Origin: an uncultured Eubacteriales bacterium
Lineage (GTDB): Bacteria > Bacillota > Clostridia > Oscillospirales > Acutalibacteraceae
Direction of reading: 5' to 3'
DNA length: 40,146 nt
Assembly: GCA_934464585.1 (NCBI GenBank)
Contig: CAKSJY010000012.1
Span: 1-40,146, forward strand
Below the pieces are notes generated by a model that saw nothing but the letters and a program-made list of their open reading frames with translations, did not search any database and was not told the DNA's origin. Below are positions 23,943 to 32,641 of this stretch, piece after piece. Numbering within the stretch: the stretch's first letter is position 1; every line of letters starts with the position of its first letter. Both the position numbers and the translations under genes were made by a program.

Positions 23943-24317
23943 ATGATGGATAAGGATATTAATAACGGAAACAAAGAGGAAATGTCAAAGGATACAAAAT
24001 TGATTTGCGCATTATCGTATATAGGAATTTTATGGATTGTTGGGCTTATTGTAGATAGAGACAATCCGGTTGTTAAATTCCATGTTAACCAAGGAATAGT
24101 GCTTAGTATATGTGCAGTATTAGCACGATTTGCAATAGGTATTGTTAGTACTATTTTGTTTTCTATTGCACATATGTTTACAATTTTTACATCACTTTTG
24201 TCTATGGCGTTTTATTTTATATTTATAGCATTTATCATAATAGGAATTTTAAATGTATATAGAGGTGACGAAAGACCACTTCCGTATATAGGTAAGATGT
24301 TTACTATTATAAAATAG
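23943..24317 (+). CDS. DUF4870-like small membrane protein (second of two)
   Basis: The 124-residue protein repeats the features of its upstream neighbour: LICALSYIGILWIVGLIV, VKFHVNQGIVLSICAV, a third hydrophobic stretch and NVYRGDERPLPYIG. It has a longer charged N-terminus (~20 residues) before the first helix. AGAGGT precedes two adjacent ATGs (23943 and 23946). Sequence divergence from the first copy is substantial, so the duplication is old. No function is known to me. Confidence 0.75.
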   Translation: MMDKDINNGNKEEMSKDTKLICALSYIGILWIVGLIVDRDNPVVKFHVNQGIVLSICAVLARFAIGIVSTILFSIAHMFTIFTSLLSMAFYFIFIAFIIIGILNVYRGDERPLPYIGKMFTIIK

Positions 24318-24385
24318 ATTTTTTTATGCGAAATTAGTAATAAAAGACTTGTGTTGAGCAATAATATAAACACGGAGGTGCTTTT

Positions 24386-24709
24386 ATGTCAGCTAATACT
24401 GTAATTTCAACTAAAGAAGAATTTGAAGAAATAATCTCTCAGGAGAAAGTAGTTATTGCGGACTTTTTTGCCACTTGGTGTGGTCCATGTAGAATGATTT
24501 CACCAATTATAGAACAACTAAGCGAGGAATTTTCCGAAAAGGTTAGAGTGATTAAAATTGATATAGACAAGGAAAATGAACTTGCGAATATGTATAACAT
24601 ACAGAGTGTTCCTACAGTGATAATATTTAAGGATGGCGAAATACACTCATCAGAAGTAGGACTAAGATCTATAAATGATTATAGAAATATTATTAATTCA
24701 ATATTGTAA
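24386..24709 (+). CDS. trxA: Thioredoxin
   Basis: The 107-residue protein has the active site WCGPC at residues 31-35, ADFFATWCGPCRMISP in front and the cis-proline loop SVPTVIIFKDGE behind. It is a normal-length cytoplasmic disulfide reductase. CGGAGGTG precedes the ATG. A strong terminator follows directly. No thioredoxin reductase gene is adjacent. Confidence 0.95.
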   Translation: MSANTVISTKEEFEEIISQEKVVIADFFATWCGPCRMISPIIEQLSEEFSEKVRVIKIDIDKENELANMYNIQSVPTVIIFKDGEIHSSEVGLRSINDYRNIINSIL

Positions 24710-24717
24710 ATACAAAG

Positions 24718-24750
24718 GATCCCTTCCAAAAATGGAAAGGATCTTTTTTG
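24718..24750 (+). terminator. Terminator of trxA
   Basis: GATCCCTTCCA (24718-24728) pairs with TGGAAAGGATC (24733-24743), with one G-T pair, and is followed by TTTTTTG. The ~160 bp to the next gene hold nothing else I can identify. Confidence 0.9.
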
Positions 24751-24908
24751 TTTAAGTATTACCGAGGCGAGCTATCAACAGTAATTTGGTAATTTATGGG
24801 ATATGGTGTAGGTGAGATTAATTTGGAACTATCATTAAAAGACTTATCGACAGTAAGCTCTTGCAGAACTTAATTAGGTTTTAAATTAGGCCGGGGATTT
24901 TTAATGTT

Positions 24909-25646
24909 TTAAGGACTTAATATATCAATAATCATTTTTTTGTACTTTAGGAATTTGTCATTTAACAAAAAGTCCTTTTTGTTGGAGGAATCTCTTTCTA
25001 TTATTATTTCATTAGTTATTTTTGCCGGCTTTCCGTTGAGTATATAAATTCTGTCAGAAAGATAAATTGCTTCATCAATATCGTGGGTTATAAAAATGGT
25101 TGAAATCATGATTTGCTTCATTAATTCTAAGTACCACTTATGCATTTTTGATTTTGTAATAGCGTCAAGGGCGCTAAAAGGTTCGTCTAATAATGCGACT
25201 TCCTTGAAGCAAAGATATGTCCTGAGTAAAGCTGCACGTTGTTTCATACCTCCGGAAAGTTCATGAGGATATTTATATTCGCTATTTTCAAGGTCAAATG
25301 TTTTAAAAAGCGGAAGGGCTTCCTTCCTTGCATCCTTTTTGCTTTTGTTGTTAAAAAGCAGAGGAAGTGACACATTATCAATTATGTTTTTATATGGCAG
25401 AAGTAAGTCTCGCTGTGGCATATATGCAACTTTTCCTACTTTTGAGGTTATGTCTTTTTCTGAAAGTAGTATATTTCCGTTGTCTGGACTTTCTATTCCG
25501 GATAATATATTGAATAATGTACTTTTACCAATTCCGCTTGGGCCTATGATAGATATTATTTCTCCGTCGTTTAGGTGTATATTTACGTCCTGTAGTATTT
25601 TATTGCCACTATATGACTTTGAAATGTTTATAGCCTCAAATTTCAT
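24909..25646 (-). CDS. thiZ: ABC transporter ATPase for a thiamine pyrimidine precursor
   Basis: The 245-residue ATPase belongs to the nitrate/taurine/ThiZ group. Walker A is GPSGIGKST near residues 33-41, the signature LSGGMKQRAALLRTYL, and Walker B VALLDEPFSALD with a switch His in FITHDIDEA. The ATG at 25646 follows AAGGAA; the upstream TTG at 25670 overlaps the thiY end. It is the last gene of a three-gene operon after thiX and thiY, which a TPP riboswitch controls, so it powers uptake of a thiamine-related compound, probably HMP or formylaminopyrimidine. Confidence 0.9.
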   Translation of the reverse strand: MKFEAINISKSYSGNKILQDVNIHLNDGEIISIIGPSGIGKSTLFNILSGIESPDNGNILLSEKDITSKVGKVAYMPQRDLLLPYKNIIDNVSLPLLFNNKSKKDARKEALPLFKTFDLENSEYKYPHELSGGMKQRAALLRTYLCFKEVALLDEPFSALDAITKSKMHKWYLELMKQIMISTIFITHDIDEAIYLSDRIYILNGKPAKITNEIIIERDSSNKKDFLLNDKFLKYKKMIIDILSP

Positions 25647-25666
25647 ATTAAGAGTTTCCTTCTTTC

Positions 25667-26656
25667 TCAATCTGTAGAATATTTTAGGTATTCATTCGAA
25701 AATCCTGAAGAGTTAAGATTCTTTGAAATAAGTTTTTCTTCATATAGCCAACGAAAAAAATTTGTCCATCTGGTTTCATCAATTTTTCCCCAAGGTTCAT
25801 TTTGGCCTTTGTATTGATGGCTGAGCCATTCTTGGCTTTTATATACAATATTCTTGTTTAGTTCGGGATTTTTCTTTATAAGTATATCAGCAGCAGCCTT
25901 TGGGTTTTCTATTGAATATGTATATCCGGCATCTAAGGCTGCTAAAAAACGTTTAACAGTATCGGGATTAGTTTCAAGATATTTATTATTAGCTATTATT
26001 ATCGGTGCATAAAAGTCGAAGTTCTTCTCTATGTCCGTAAATCTAAGAAAGTTTGTATCAATACCTTTGGTTTCGGCAGCAATAGCATCCCATCCATAAT
26101 ATACGTTTATAGCATCGATACCACTTGAAAATGCTGATGCAGCATCGGATGATGAATTTGGGGCAGTATGTATTAAGTCAAAATTACCACCACTCTTAGC
26201 AACTATATGTTTTAACATAGCGGTTTCAATAGGAAGGTTCCATGTTGAGTATGTTTTCCCCTCTAGGTCCTTTGGTGATTGTATATTGCAGGATTTTTTA
26301 GATAATATTCCGGAAGTATTGTGATTTAAAATAGCAGCGACAGCAGTAGCTGGTACAGGTGTGTTTGAGCTAAGTGCTTGAGCAAATGAATCCTGAAAAC
26401 TTATGCAAAATTGAGCTTTTCCGGAGCCTAATAATATGATAGAGCTGTCTTCTGGTGGTTGGATTATGTTTACTTTAATTCCATTTTTCTTAAAGAACCC
26501 AAGTTCGTCTGCGACATATATTCCGGTGTGATTAGTATTTGGTGTCCAGTCTAAAATAAGATTTACAGTTTCAAGGCTATCGGATTTATTTGAACAGGAA
26601 GTTGTTATAATAGAAACAATAAATACTAAAAGTATAATAATCGATTTTTTAAACAT
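25667..26656 (-). CDS. thiY: NMT1/THI5-like substrate-binding lipoprotein
   Basis: The 329-residue protein starts with a lipoprotein signal (FIVSIITTSC-S) and then the NMT1/THI5-like fold: VNLILDWTPNTNHTGIYVADELGFFKKNGIKVNIIQPPED, GSGKAQFCISFQDSFAQA and the later PIIIANNKYL. LDWTPNTNH is the usual pyrimidine-binder string. It collects substrate outside the cell for ThiX/ThiZ. The ATG at 26656 has AAAGGTGAGG upstream; five extra codons upstream remain open. It overlaps thiX by eight bases. Confidence 0.9.
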   Translation of the reverse strand: MFKKSIIILLVFIVSIITTSCSNKSDSLETVNLILDWTPNTNHTGIYVADELGFFKKNGIKVNIIQPPEDSSIILLGSGKAQFCISFQDSFAQALSSNTPVPATAVAAILNHNTSGILSKKSCNIQSPKDLEGKTYSTWNLPIETAMLKHIVAKSGGNFDLIHTAPNSSSDAASAFSSGIDAINVYYGWDAIAAETKGIDTNFLRFTDIEKNFDFYAPIIIANNKYLETNPDTVKRFLAALDAGYTYSIENPKAAADILIKKNPELNKNIVYKSQEWLSHQYKGQNEPWGKIDETRWTNFFRWLYEEKLISKNLNSSGFSNEYLKYSTD

Positions 26657-27431
26657 TTTTACCGGCCTCACCTTTATCGTTTATCCATGGGACAGCAACC
26701 TTTTGCACTACATCTACCAAATATATTAGCAAAACACTTATTAAAGATACCAAAATAATAACAGCAAACATTTTATCAAACTCATATGACTTTTTTACCC
26801 TTAGCATATATACTCCAAGTCCACTGTAGCCTCCGAGCCATTCTGCAATAACAGCACCAACAACTGAATATGACATTGCAATTTTAAATCCGCTGAAAAA
26901 GTTAATCAATGAAAACGGTAGTTTAATATGAAAGAAGATATCTAAATTTCCAGCTCCCATAGTTTTAAGTAGGTTAATATGAGATACATCGATATTTTTA
27001 AAACCATTAAGTATAGATACAGCTATGGGAAAAAAGCAGGATATAGTTATAAGTATTATTTTAGGGAGCATATTGTATCCGAACCATAGAACCAATATGG
27101 GAGCTATTGCTACTGTTGGTATAGTTTGTGTAATTACAAGTACCGGGTATATGGATTTATATAGAAACGTGAATCGGTCCATTAAAAAGGATACTAAAAA
27201 TGCAATGATTACGGCGATAAATAATCCTATAAAAGCCTCTGACAATGTAGTTAAAAGATTTTTTGATATTGTGTCAAAGTCATTGATGAAAGCAAGAAAT
27301 ACTTTTTGTGGAGATGGAAGCAAAAATTCAGAGACAATGCCAAACTGTGTTACTAAAAACCACATGGCTAGTATTAATGTAATAAAAATTGCCGGAGCTA
27401 TTTTGTATATGATATATTTGAAATTTTTCAA
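26649..27431 (-). CDS. thiX: ABC transporter permease for a thiamine pyrimidine precursor
   Basis: The 260-residue permease has about six membrane helices and the binding-protein-dependent EAA loop MGAGNLDIFFHIKLPFSLINFFSGFKIAMSYSVVGAVIAEW. The start is TTG at 27431, chosen because AGAAGGT is eight bases upstream and no ATG follows soon. It is first in thiX-thiY-thiZ, directly behind the TPP riboswitch and its terminator. Family and control together point to import of a thiamine precursor rather than nitrate or sulfonate. Confidence 0.88.
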   Translation of the reverse strand: MKNFKYIIYKIAPAIFITLILAMWFLVTQFGIVSEFLLPSPQKVFLAFINDFDTISKNLLTTLSEAFIGLFIAVIIAFLVSFLMDRFTFLYKSIYPVLVITQTIPTVAIAPILVLWFGYNMLPKIILITISCFFPIAVSILNGFKNIDVSHINLLKTMGAGNLDIFFHIKLPFSLINFFSGFKIAMSYSVVGAVIAEWLGGYSGLGVYMLRVKKSYEFDKMFAVIILVSLISVLLIYLVDVVQKVAVPWINDKGEAGKNV

Positions 27432-27453
27432 AAGGATTTACCTTCTTTCTAAA

Positions 27454-27478
27454 ATAAAAAAACCACCTTAATAGGTGG
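27454..27478 (-). terminator. Riboswitch-controlled terminator
   Basis: CCACCTTA (27463-27470) pairs with the following TAGGTGG (27472-27478), with a T-rich run on the minus strand (27454-27462). A palindromic AAGGCTATAGCCTT (27491-27504) between it and the aptamer could take part in the switch. Confidence 0.85.
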
Positions 27479-27510
27479 CGCAAAAAAAACAAGGCTATAG
27501 CCTTAAAATA

Positions 27511-27591
27511 TTTCCTACGCCGGCATTATCCGGATCAGGTATAAGGGTTTAAGGCAAAGCCTATTCTCAGCCGATAAATTCAGCTCCCCGA
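27511..27591 (-). promoter_or_regulatory. TPP riboswitch
   Basis: On the minus strand the conserved blocks occur in order: GGGGAGC, GGCTGAGAATAGGC, ACCCTTATACCTGATCCGG and ATAATGCCGGCGTAGGAA. The terminator downstream implies that high thiamine pyrophosphate switches thiXYZ off. Confidence 0.96.
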
Positions 27592-27719
27592 ATATAATAC
27601 TAAATATATAATATTTTATTTTTAAAATTATGTCAAATCGAAACATAAGGCCTGTATAAAAACGATTTAATCTAAGAATAATATTGATAAACTACATAAA
27701 TAAGGTAGGGAGAGATATC

Positions 27720-28436
27720 TTGAAACAACTTATTAAACTCAATAATATTTCTAAAATTTATAGGTGCGGTGAAAGAGAGGTTAGAGCTCTTGATAATATA
27801 AATTTGGAAATTTATGAAGAGGAGTTTGTCGCTATAATCGGAAAGTCCGGATCAGGCAAATCAACCCTAATGAATATATTAGGTGCATTAGATTCACCAA
27901 CAATGGGTGAATATTATCTTTGTGGGGAGGATGTTTCCGGTTTGTCGGATGATTGTCTTTCAGAAATTAGAAACAGTAAAATAGGATTTATATTTCAAGG
28001 ATTTAATCTTATATATGGCCTTAGTGCAAGAGAGAATGTTGAATTGCCTCTTATATATAGAAAAGTTCCAAAATCAGAAAGAAGAGAATTATCTAAAAGG
28101 AGTTTAGCTCAGGTTGGACTTGAAAGTAGAATGGATCATAAGCCAGCACAAATGTCAGGAGGACAGCAACAAAGGGTAGCGATAGCAAGAGCTTTAGCAG
28201 CCAAGCCTTCGATAATACTTGCAGATGAGCCAACAGGTAATCTTGATTCGAAGTCCGGTGACGATATAATAAACATTTTGAAAGATATAAACAAGAGCGG
28301 GAAAACTGTAATATTGATTACACATGACAACAAAATAGCAGATATGGCAAAAAGGAGAATAAAAATACAAGATGGACATATTATATATGACACATCTTGT
28401 ATGGTAAATCGGGAAATTGTTGCAGCATATTCCTGA
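27720..28436 (+). CDS. LolD/MacB-type ABC transporter ATPase, no permease beside it
   Basis: The 238-residue ATPase shows the MacB/LolD/FtsE pattern: Walker A GKSGSGKST near residue 41, IGFIFQGFNLIYGLSARENVELPL (Q-loop), signature MSGGQQQRVAIARAL near 145 and Walker B ILADEPTGNLDSKSG. Partners of this type are FtsX-like permeases, as in bacitracin-type export systems, but none follows; the next gene is convergent. The start is TTG at 27720 after GGGAGAG; the upstream ATG at 27684 lacks a ribosome binding site. Its permease must be encoded elsewhere or has been lost. Confidence 0.88.
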   Translation: MKQLIKLNNISKIYRCGEREVRALDNINLEIYEEEFVAIIGKSGSGKSTLMNILGALDSPTMGEYYLCGEDVSGLSDDCLSEIRNSKIGFIFQGFNLIYGLSARENVELPLIYRKVPKSERRELSKRSLAQVGLESRMDHKPAQMSGGQQQRVAIARALAAKPSIILADEPTGNLDSKSGDDIINILKDINKSGKTVILITHDNKIADMAKRRIKIQDGHIIYDTSCMVNREIVAAYS

Positions 28437-28457
28437 TAAAAAGACAATAAAACCAAG

Positions 28458-28496
28458 TTATCCACAAATTCAACAGAATTTTCCACATTTTCCACA
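28458..28496 (+). repeat. Cluster of three DnaA-box-like nonamers
   Basis: TTATCCACA (28458-28466, a perfect DnaA box) is followed by TTTTCCACA at 28479-28487 and again, directly abutting, at 28488-28496 (one mismatch each). All share orientation and lie in the 68-bp gap between two convergent genes. Confidence 0.5.
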
Positions 28497-28504
28497 ACAT
28501 ATGT

Positions 28505-29470
28505 TTATATCATGGAATTATAGAAATCTTCAACAAACCAAACATTTGAAACTTCAAATTCTTGTGAATTTAGATATTCAAGTATTCCGGAAGGTGATGA
28601 AAAGTTAAACTTTAGTTTATATGAATAAAGAGCTTGTTGCCTATATTTGGTAGAATTGTTTAAGAGATTTGTTCCATATTTACCGTCACCTAAAAGTGGG
28701 TGACCAATATAGGCCATATGAGCTCTAATTTGGTGTGTTCGGCCTGTTAAAAGTTCGACCTCCAAAAGACTGAATTTTCCTTTTGCTTCGTCGATGACTC
28801 TATATTTTGTTTTTATTATTTTATATCCGGGTTTTTCTGTTTTAGAGATATATACTCGATTTTGCTTTTCATTTTTTTGTAAAAATGCTGTTATAGTATC
28901 TTGTTTGTTTTTAAGTATTCCGTGAACGATACATAAATATTTCTTTTGAAGTTCACGGTTTTTCATTTTATCATTTAATATTCTAAGTGATTCGGCATTC
29001 TTTGCGGCAATAACAATGCCACCGGTATTTCTGTCGATTCTGTTTACTAATGCCGGTGTAAAGGAGTTTTCGTCTTCGGGATTATATTCAAGTTTATCAT
29101 ATAGATAATGTTGAATTCTTAAAATAAGAGTATCATATTTATAAGTGTCGTCTTGGTGTACGATTAACCCTGAGGGTTTATCGACTAACATAATATTTTC
29201 ATCTTCATATAGGACATTAATTATAGCTGGTGCTTTTAAAAAGTTATATTTATCTTCTTTATATTCAAAGAATTCATCATTTATATATAAAGATAAAACA
29301 TCCCCTTCTTTTAATAGTGAGGATATTTCACATCTCTTTCCGTTTAATTTTATTCTTTTCTTCCTTATATATTTATACATTAATGAGGTTGGTAGTGTTT
29401 TAAGTGTTTTAGAAAGAAATTTGTCAATACGTTGACCGGCATCATTCTTTTTAATGTTAATAGTTCGCAT
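28505..29470 (-). CDS. RluA/RluD-family rRNA pseudouridine synthase
   Basis: The 321-residue enzyme has an N-terminal S4 RNA-binding domain (residues ~12-60; RIDKFLSKTLKTLPTSLMYKYIRKKRIKLNG) and a catalytic domain with VNRIDRNTGG near residue 145 (the active-site Asp). LLTGRTHQIRAHMAYIGHPLLGDGKYG is the standard second motif. The precise target uridine cannot be named; RluC-like (955/2504/2580) and RluD-like roles are both possible. AAAGGAC precedes the ATG. It converges on the lone ABC ATPase with no clear terminator between them. Confidence 0.92.
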   Translation of the reverse strand: MRTINIKKNDAGQRIDKFLSKTLKTLPTSLMYKYIRKKRIKLNGKRCEISSLLKEGDVLSLYINDEFFEYKEDKYNFLKAPAIINVLYEDENIMLVDKPSGLIVHQDDTYKYDTLILRIQHYLYDKLEYNPEDENSFTPALVNRIDRNTGGIVIAAKNAESLRILNDKMKNRELQKKYLCIVHGILKNKQDTITAFLQKNEKQNRVYISKTEKPGYKIIKTKYRVIDEAKGKFSLLEVELLTGRTHQIRAHMAYIGHPLLGDGKYGTNLLNNSTKYRQQALYSYKLKFNFSSPSGILEYLNSQEFEVSNVWFVEDFYNSMI

Positions 29471-29611
29471 ATTTCTGTCCTTTTCAATTCATTTCAATTA
29501 ATTATATCATAAAATAACTGAAATTACACTTTTCAAATTCGGTAGGTTGGTATATAATATAGATAATTAATTAATAGTAGTAGAATTAGCTTCTGGGAAA
29601 GGGAGAAAACA

Positions 29612-30292
29612 ATGCACGAGGGGCATAGAAAGAGAATGAGAGAGAAATTTCTTAAGGAGGGCCTTGAGGGACTTCAAGATCATGAAAAAATGGAGATGAT
29701 CTTGTACACCTGCATATCAAGAAAAAACACAAATGAGATAGGTCATGCACTTATAAATACCTTTGGCTCGTTTTCAGCGGTCTTTGACGCTCCACTGGAA
29801 GAGCTAATGAAAGTAAAAGGTATTGGTGAAAGTTCAGCGATATTTATTAAAATGATTCCGCAAATTTGCAGATGCTATTTAGACGATAAAACTGATGTAA
29901 CTAAGTCAGCATTGACTGACGAGAAGATTGGGCAAATATTCTTAAGTAAGTTTATAGGACTCATGAACGAAAATGTAATGCTTTTGCTTATGGACAAAAA
30001 GCAAAAGTTTTTGTATTGTGGAAAAGTTAGTGAAGGAAGTGTAAACGCTTCTGAAATATACATAAGGAAAATAGTTGAATTAGCAATGAGATATAACGCA
30101 AGCAAGGCCGTAATTGCACATAATCATCCAAGCGGTATTGCGCTTCCCTCAAGAGAAGATTTATTAGCAACACAGGCAACATATAAATCATTGAAGTTGG
30201 TCGGCGTAAAATTAATAGATCATATAATTGTAGCCGATAATGACTATGTTTCATTAGCTCAAAGTAATTTAGGCTCTGATTTCTTTGGATAA
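29612..30292 (+). CDS. radC: RadC-family JAMM-domain protein
   Basis: The 226-residue protein has an N-terminal helix-hairpin-helix part (LMKVKGIGESSA) and a C-terminal JAB1/MPN+ metalloprotease-like domain with AVIAHNHPSGIALPSREDLLATQ, giving the HxH...S...D zinc ligands. RadC was once linked to repair, but its true role is unsettled. GGGAG precedes the ATG. It heads a same-strand run of DNA-repair genes (MGMT-like, uvrB, uvrA). Confidence 0.92.
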   Translation: MHEGHRKRMREKFLKEGLEGLQDHEKMEMILYTCISRKNTNEIGHALINTFGSFSAVFDAPLEELMKVKGIGESSAIFIKMIPQICRCYLDDKTDVTKSALTDEKIGQIFLSKFIGLMNENVMLLLMDKKQKFLYCGKVSEGSVNASEIYIRKIVELAMRYNASKAVIAHNHPSGIALPSREDLLATQATYKSLKLVGVKLIDHIIVADNDYVSLAQSNLGSDFFG

Positions 30293-30340
30293 GGGGCTTA
30301 AAGAGGGTGGATGTTTAAAAGGTGAGGTTGTGGTAAGAAT

Positions 30341-30631
30341 ATGAAAGAAAAGGTATACGATTATTTGCGTAGTATTCCATATGGAAAAGTTGTGACATAT
30401 AAGCAGATTGCAATACATCTTGGTAATGAGAAGCTGGCAAGAGTAGTCGGAAATATATTACACAATAATCCTGATAAAGATAAATATCCATGCTATAAGG
30501 TTGTTGACAGTAAGGGTAGATTGTCAAAACATTATGCTTTTGGAGGAATTGAAAAACAAAAAGAGAACTTGGAAAGGAACGGTGTAGAGGTTAAAAACTA
30601 TACCGTTGATTTAAATAAATATAAATTTTAA
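30341..30631 (+). CDS. Short MGMT-like DNA alkyltransferase
   Basis: The 96-residue protein matches only the DNA-binding/active-site domain of O6-methylguanine-DNA methyltransferase. IPYGKVVTYKQIA, RVVGNIL (arginine finger R34) and the active-site region YPCYKVVD with Cys51 are present. The usual PCHRV is PCYKV, but the acceptor Cys is kept, so it may be active, unlike alkyltransferase-like proteins that replace it. FGGIEKQKENLERNGV is typical of the short class. The ribosome binding site is weak (GTGGTAAG). It lies between radC and uvrB. Confidence 0.85.
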   Translation: MKEKVYDYLRSIPYGKVVTYKQIAIHLGNEKLARVVGNILHNNPDKDKYPCYKVVDSKGRLSKHYAFGGIEKQKENLERNGVEVKNYTVDLNKYKF

Positions 30632-30668
30632 GAATTCTCTTTACTAACTTTTGAATGGAGTGATTTTA

Positions 30669-32621
30669 GTGGGATCGTTTAAACTAAAATCTAATTATAA
30701 ACCGACAGGTGACCAGCCACAGGCAATAGAAAATCTTGTAAACGGAATAATGAACGGAGATAAAGAGCAGACACTTTTGGGTGTTACAGGTTCGGGTAAA
30801 ACATTTACGATGGCAAATGTAATAGAAAAGATAAATAAACCGACTTTGGTTTTAGCACACAATAAGACCTTAGCTGCACAACTTTGTTCTGAATTTAAAG
30901 AGTTTTTCCCTGATAATGCTGTTGAATATTTTGTATCATATTACGACTATTATCAACCTGAGGCATATATTGCAAGTACAGACACATATATCGAAAAAGA
31001 CTCTGCAATAAATGATGAAATAGACAAACTTCGCCACTCGGCAACCTCTGCCCTTGCGGAGAGAAATGACGTAATAATAGTTTCAAGTGTATCGTGTATT
31101 TATAGTTTAGGAAACCCTATTGATTATAAAACGATGGTAATTTCACTTCGTCCTGGGATGAAAAAGACAAGAGAGGAATTAATTTCAAAACTTGTTGATC
31201 TGCAATACGAAAGAAACGATATTAATTTTATTAGAAATAAATTTAGAGTACGTGGTGATGTGGTTGAAATATTCCCGGCTCAGTCGTCTGAATATATAAT
31301 AAGAGTAGAATTTTTTGGTGATGAAATAGACAGAATAAGTGAGGTTAATCCAGTTTCAGGTAATGTAAATGCTGTATTAAAACATGTAGCTATTTATCCG
31401 TCATCTCACTATATAGTTCCAAAAGATAAGCTCGAAAAGGCTATTTCTGAAATTGAAAATGAGCTTGATTTAAGGCTTGAGTTTTTCAGAAATAACGGTA
31501 AACTCCTGGAAGCTCAAAGAATTGAACAAAGAACAAGATATGATATAGAAATGCTTAGAGAAATTGGCTTTTGTAAAGGTATCGAAAACTATTCAAGAGT
31601 GATGTCAGGAAGAGCCGCCGGAAGTGCACCATTTACACTTATCGACTATTTTCCTAAAGATTATCTTTTATTTATTGATGAGTCTCATGTTACATTACCT
31701 CAGGTAAGAGGTATGTATGCAGGGGATAGAGCCAGAAAGGAAAATCTAATAAACTTTGGATTTAGGTTGCCGTCAGCTTTCGATAACAGACCACTAAACT
31801 TTGATGAATTTTATGACAGAATAAATCAGGTAGTTTTTGTAAGTGCAACACCGGGAGACCTTGAAAAAGAAAAAAGTGCCCAAATAGTTGAGCAGGTCAT
31901 AAGACCAACAGGACTTTTAGACCCGGAAATTATAGTTAAACCTACTGATGGCCAGATTGAAGATTTAATATCTGAGATAAACGCAAGAACTGAAAAAGGT
32001 AATCGTGTATTGGTTACAACTCTAACTAAGAAAATGGCTGAAGATTTAACTTCATACTTAGAAGATGTAGGGATAAAAGTAAAGTATATGCACTATGATA
32101 TAGATACTGTTGAACGTATGGAAATAGTTAGAGATTTACGTCTTGGAAAATTTGATGTTTTGGTTGGAATAAACTTACTAAGAGAGGGATTGGATATCCC
32201 GGAAGTTTCTCTTGTTGCTATATTAGATGCTGATAAAGAAGGTTTCCTTCGTTCGGAAAGGTCCCTCATACAAACAATAGGTAGAGCAGCGAGAAATTCA
32301 GAAGGACAAGTTATAATGTATGCCGACCAAGTTACAAAATCTATGGAAATAGCTATAAAGGAAACTCAGCGTCGTCGTGAAATACAGATGAGATATAACA
32401 AAGAACATGGAATTGTTCCTAAAACTATAACTAAAAAAGTAGCTGATATTTTAGAAATATCAGGTTCTGCAAAAAAACAGGATAAAAAGAAGAAGCTTAC
32501 AAAAGCTGAGAAAGAAAGGTTAATTGTAGAACTTACAAAAGAAATGAAGGCAGCAGCAAAATTATTAGAATTTGAGCATGCAGCTTATTTAAGAGACAAA
32601 ATTCAAAAATTAAAAGGGTAA
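30669..32621 (+). CDS. uvrB: Excinuclease ABC subunit B
   Basis: The 650-residue protein is the UvrB helicase-like damage verifier of nucleotide-excision repair. Walker A is GVTGSGKTF near residues 38-46; the beta-hairpin region YYDYYQPEAYIASTDTYIEKD, LLFIDESHVTLPQ, and the later GRAARN motif follow; a UVR domain that binds UvrC ends the protein (AAKLLEFEHAAYLRDKI). I use the GTG at 30669, six bases after GGAGTG; the upstream TTG at 30651 overlaps that site. It is 20 bp before uvrA; no uvrC is in the window. Confidence 0.97.
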   Translation: MGSFKLKSNYKPTGDQPQAIENLVNGIMNGDKEQTLLGVTGSGKTFTMANVIEKINKPTLVLAHNKTLAAQLCSEFKEFFPDNAVEYFVSYYDYYQPEAYIASTDTYIEKDSAINDEIDKLRHSATSALAERNDVIIVSSVSCIYSLGNPIDYKTMVISLRPGMKKTREELISKLVDLQYERNDINFIRNKFRVRGDVVEIFPAQSSEYIIRVEFFGDEIDRISEVNPVSGNVNAVLKHVAIYPSSHYIVPKDKLEKAISEIENELDLRLEFFRNNGKLLEAQRIEQRTRYDIEMLREIGFCKGIENYSRVMSGRAAGSAPFTLIDYFPKDYLLFIDESHVTLPQVRGMYAGDRARKENLINFGFRLPSAFDNRPLNFDEFYDRINQVVFVSATPGDLEKEKSAQIVEQVIRPTGLLDPEIIVKPTDGQIEDLISEINARTEKGNRVLVTTLTKKMAEDLTSYLEDVGIKVKYMHYDIDTVERMEIVRDLRLGKFDVLVGINLLREGLDIPEVSLVAILDADKEGFLRSERSLIQTIGRAARNSEGQVIMYADQVTKSMEIAIKETQRRREIQMRYNKEHGIVPKTITKKVADILEISGSAKKQDKKKKLTKAEKERLIVELTKEMKAAAKLLEFEHAAYLRDKIQKLKG

Positions 32622-32641
32622 CTTTGGATGGTGATTAAAAA

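Noticed and set aside
28417..28608. 63-residue plus-strand ORF after the ABC ATPase as a permease remnant
   Set aside because: It has no membrane helices, overlaps the antisense pseudouridine synthase and the DnaA-like boxes, and has no ribosome binding site.
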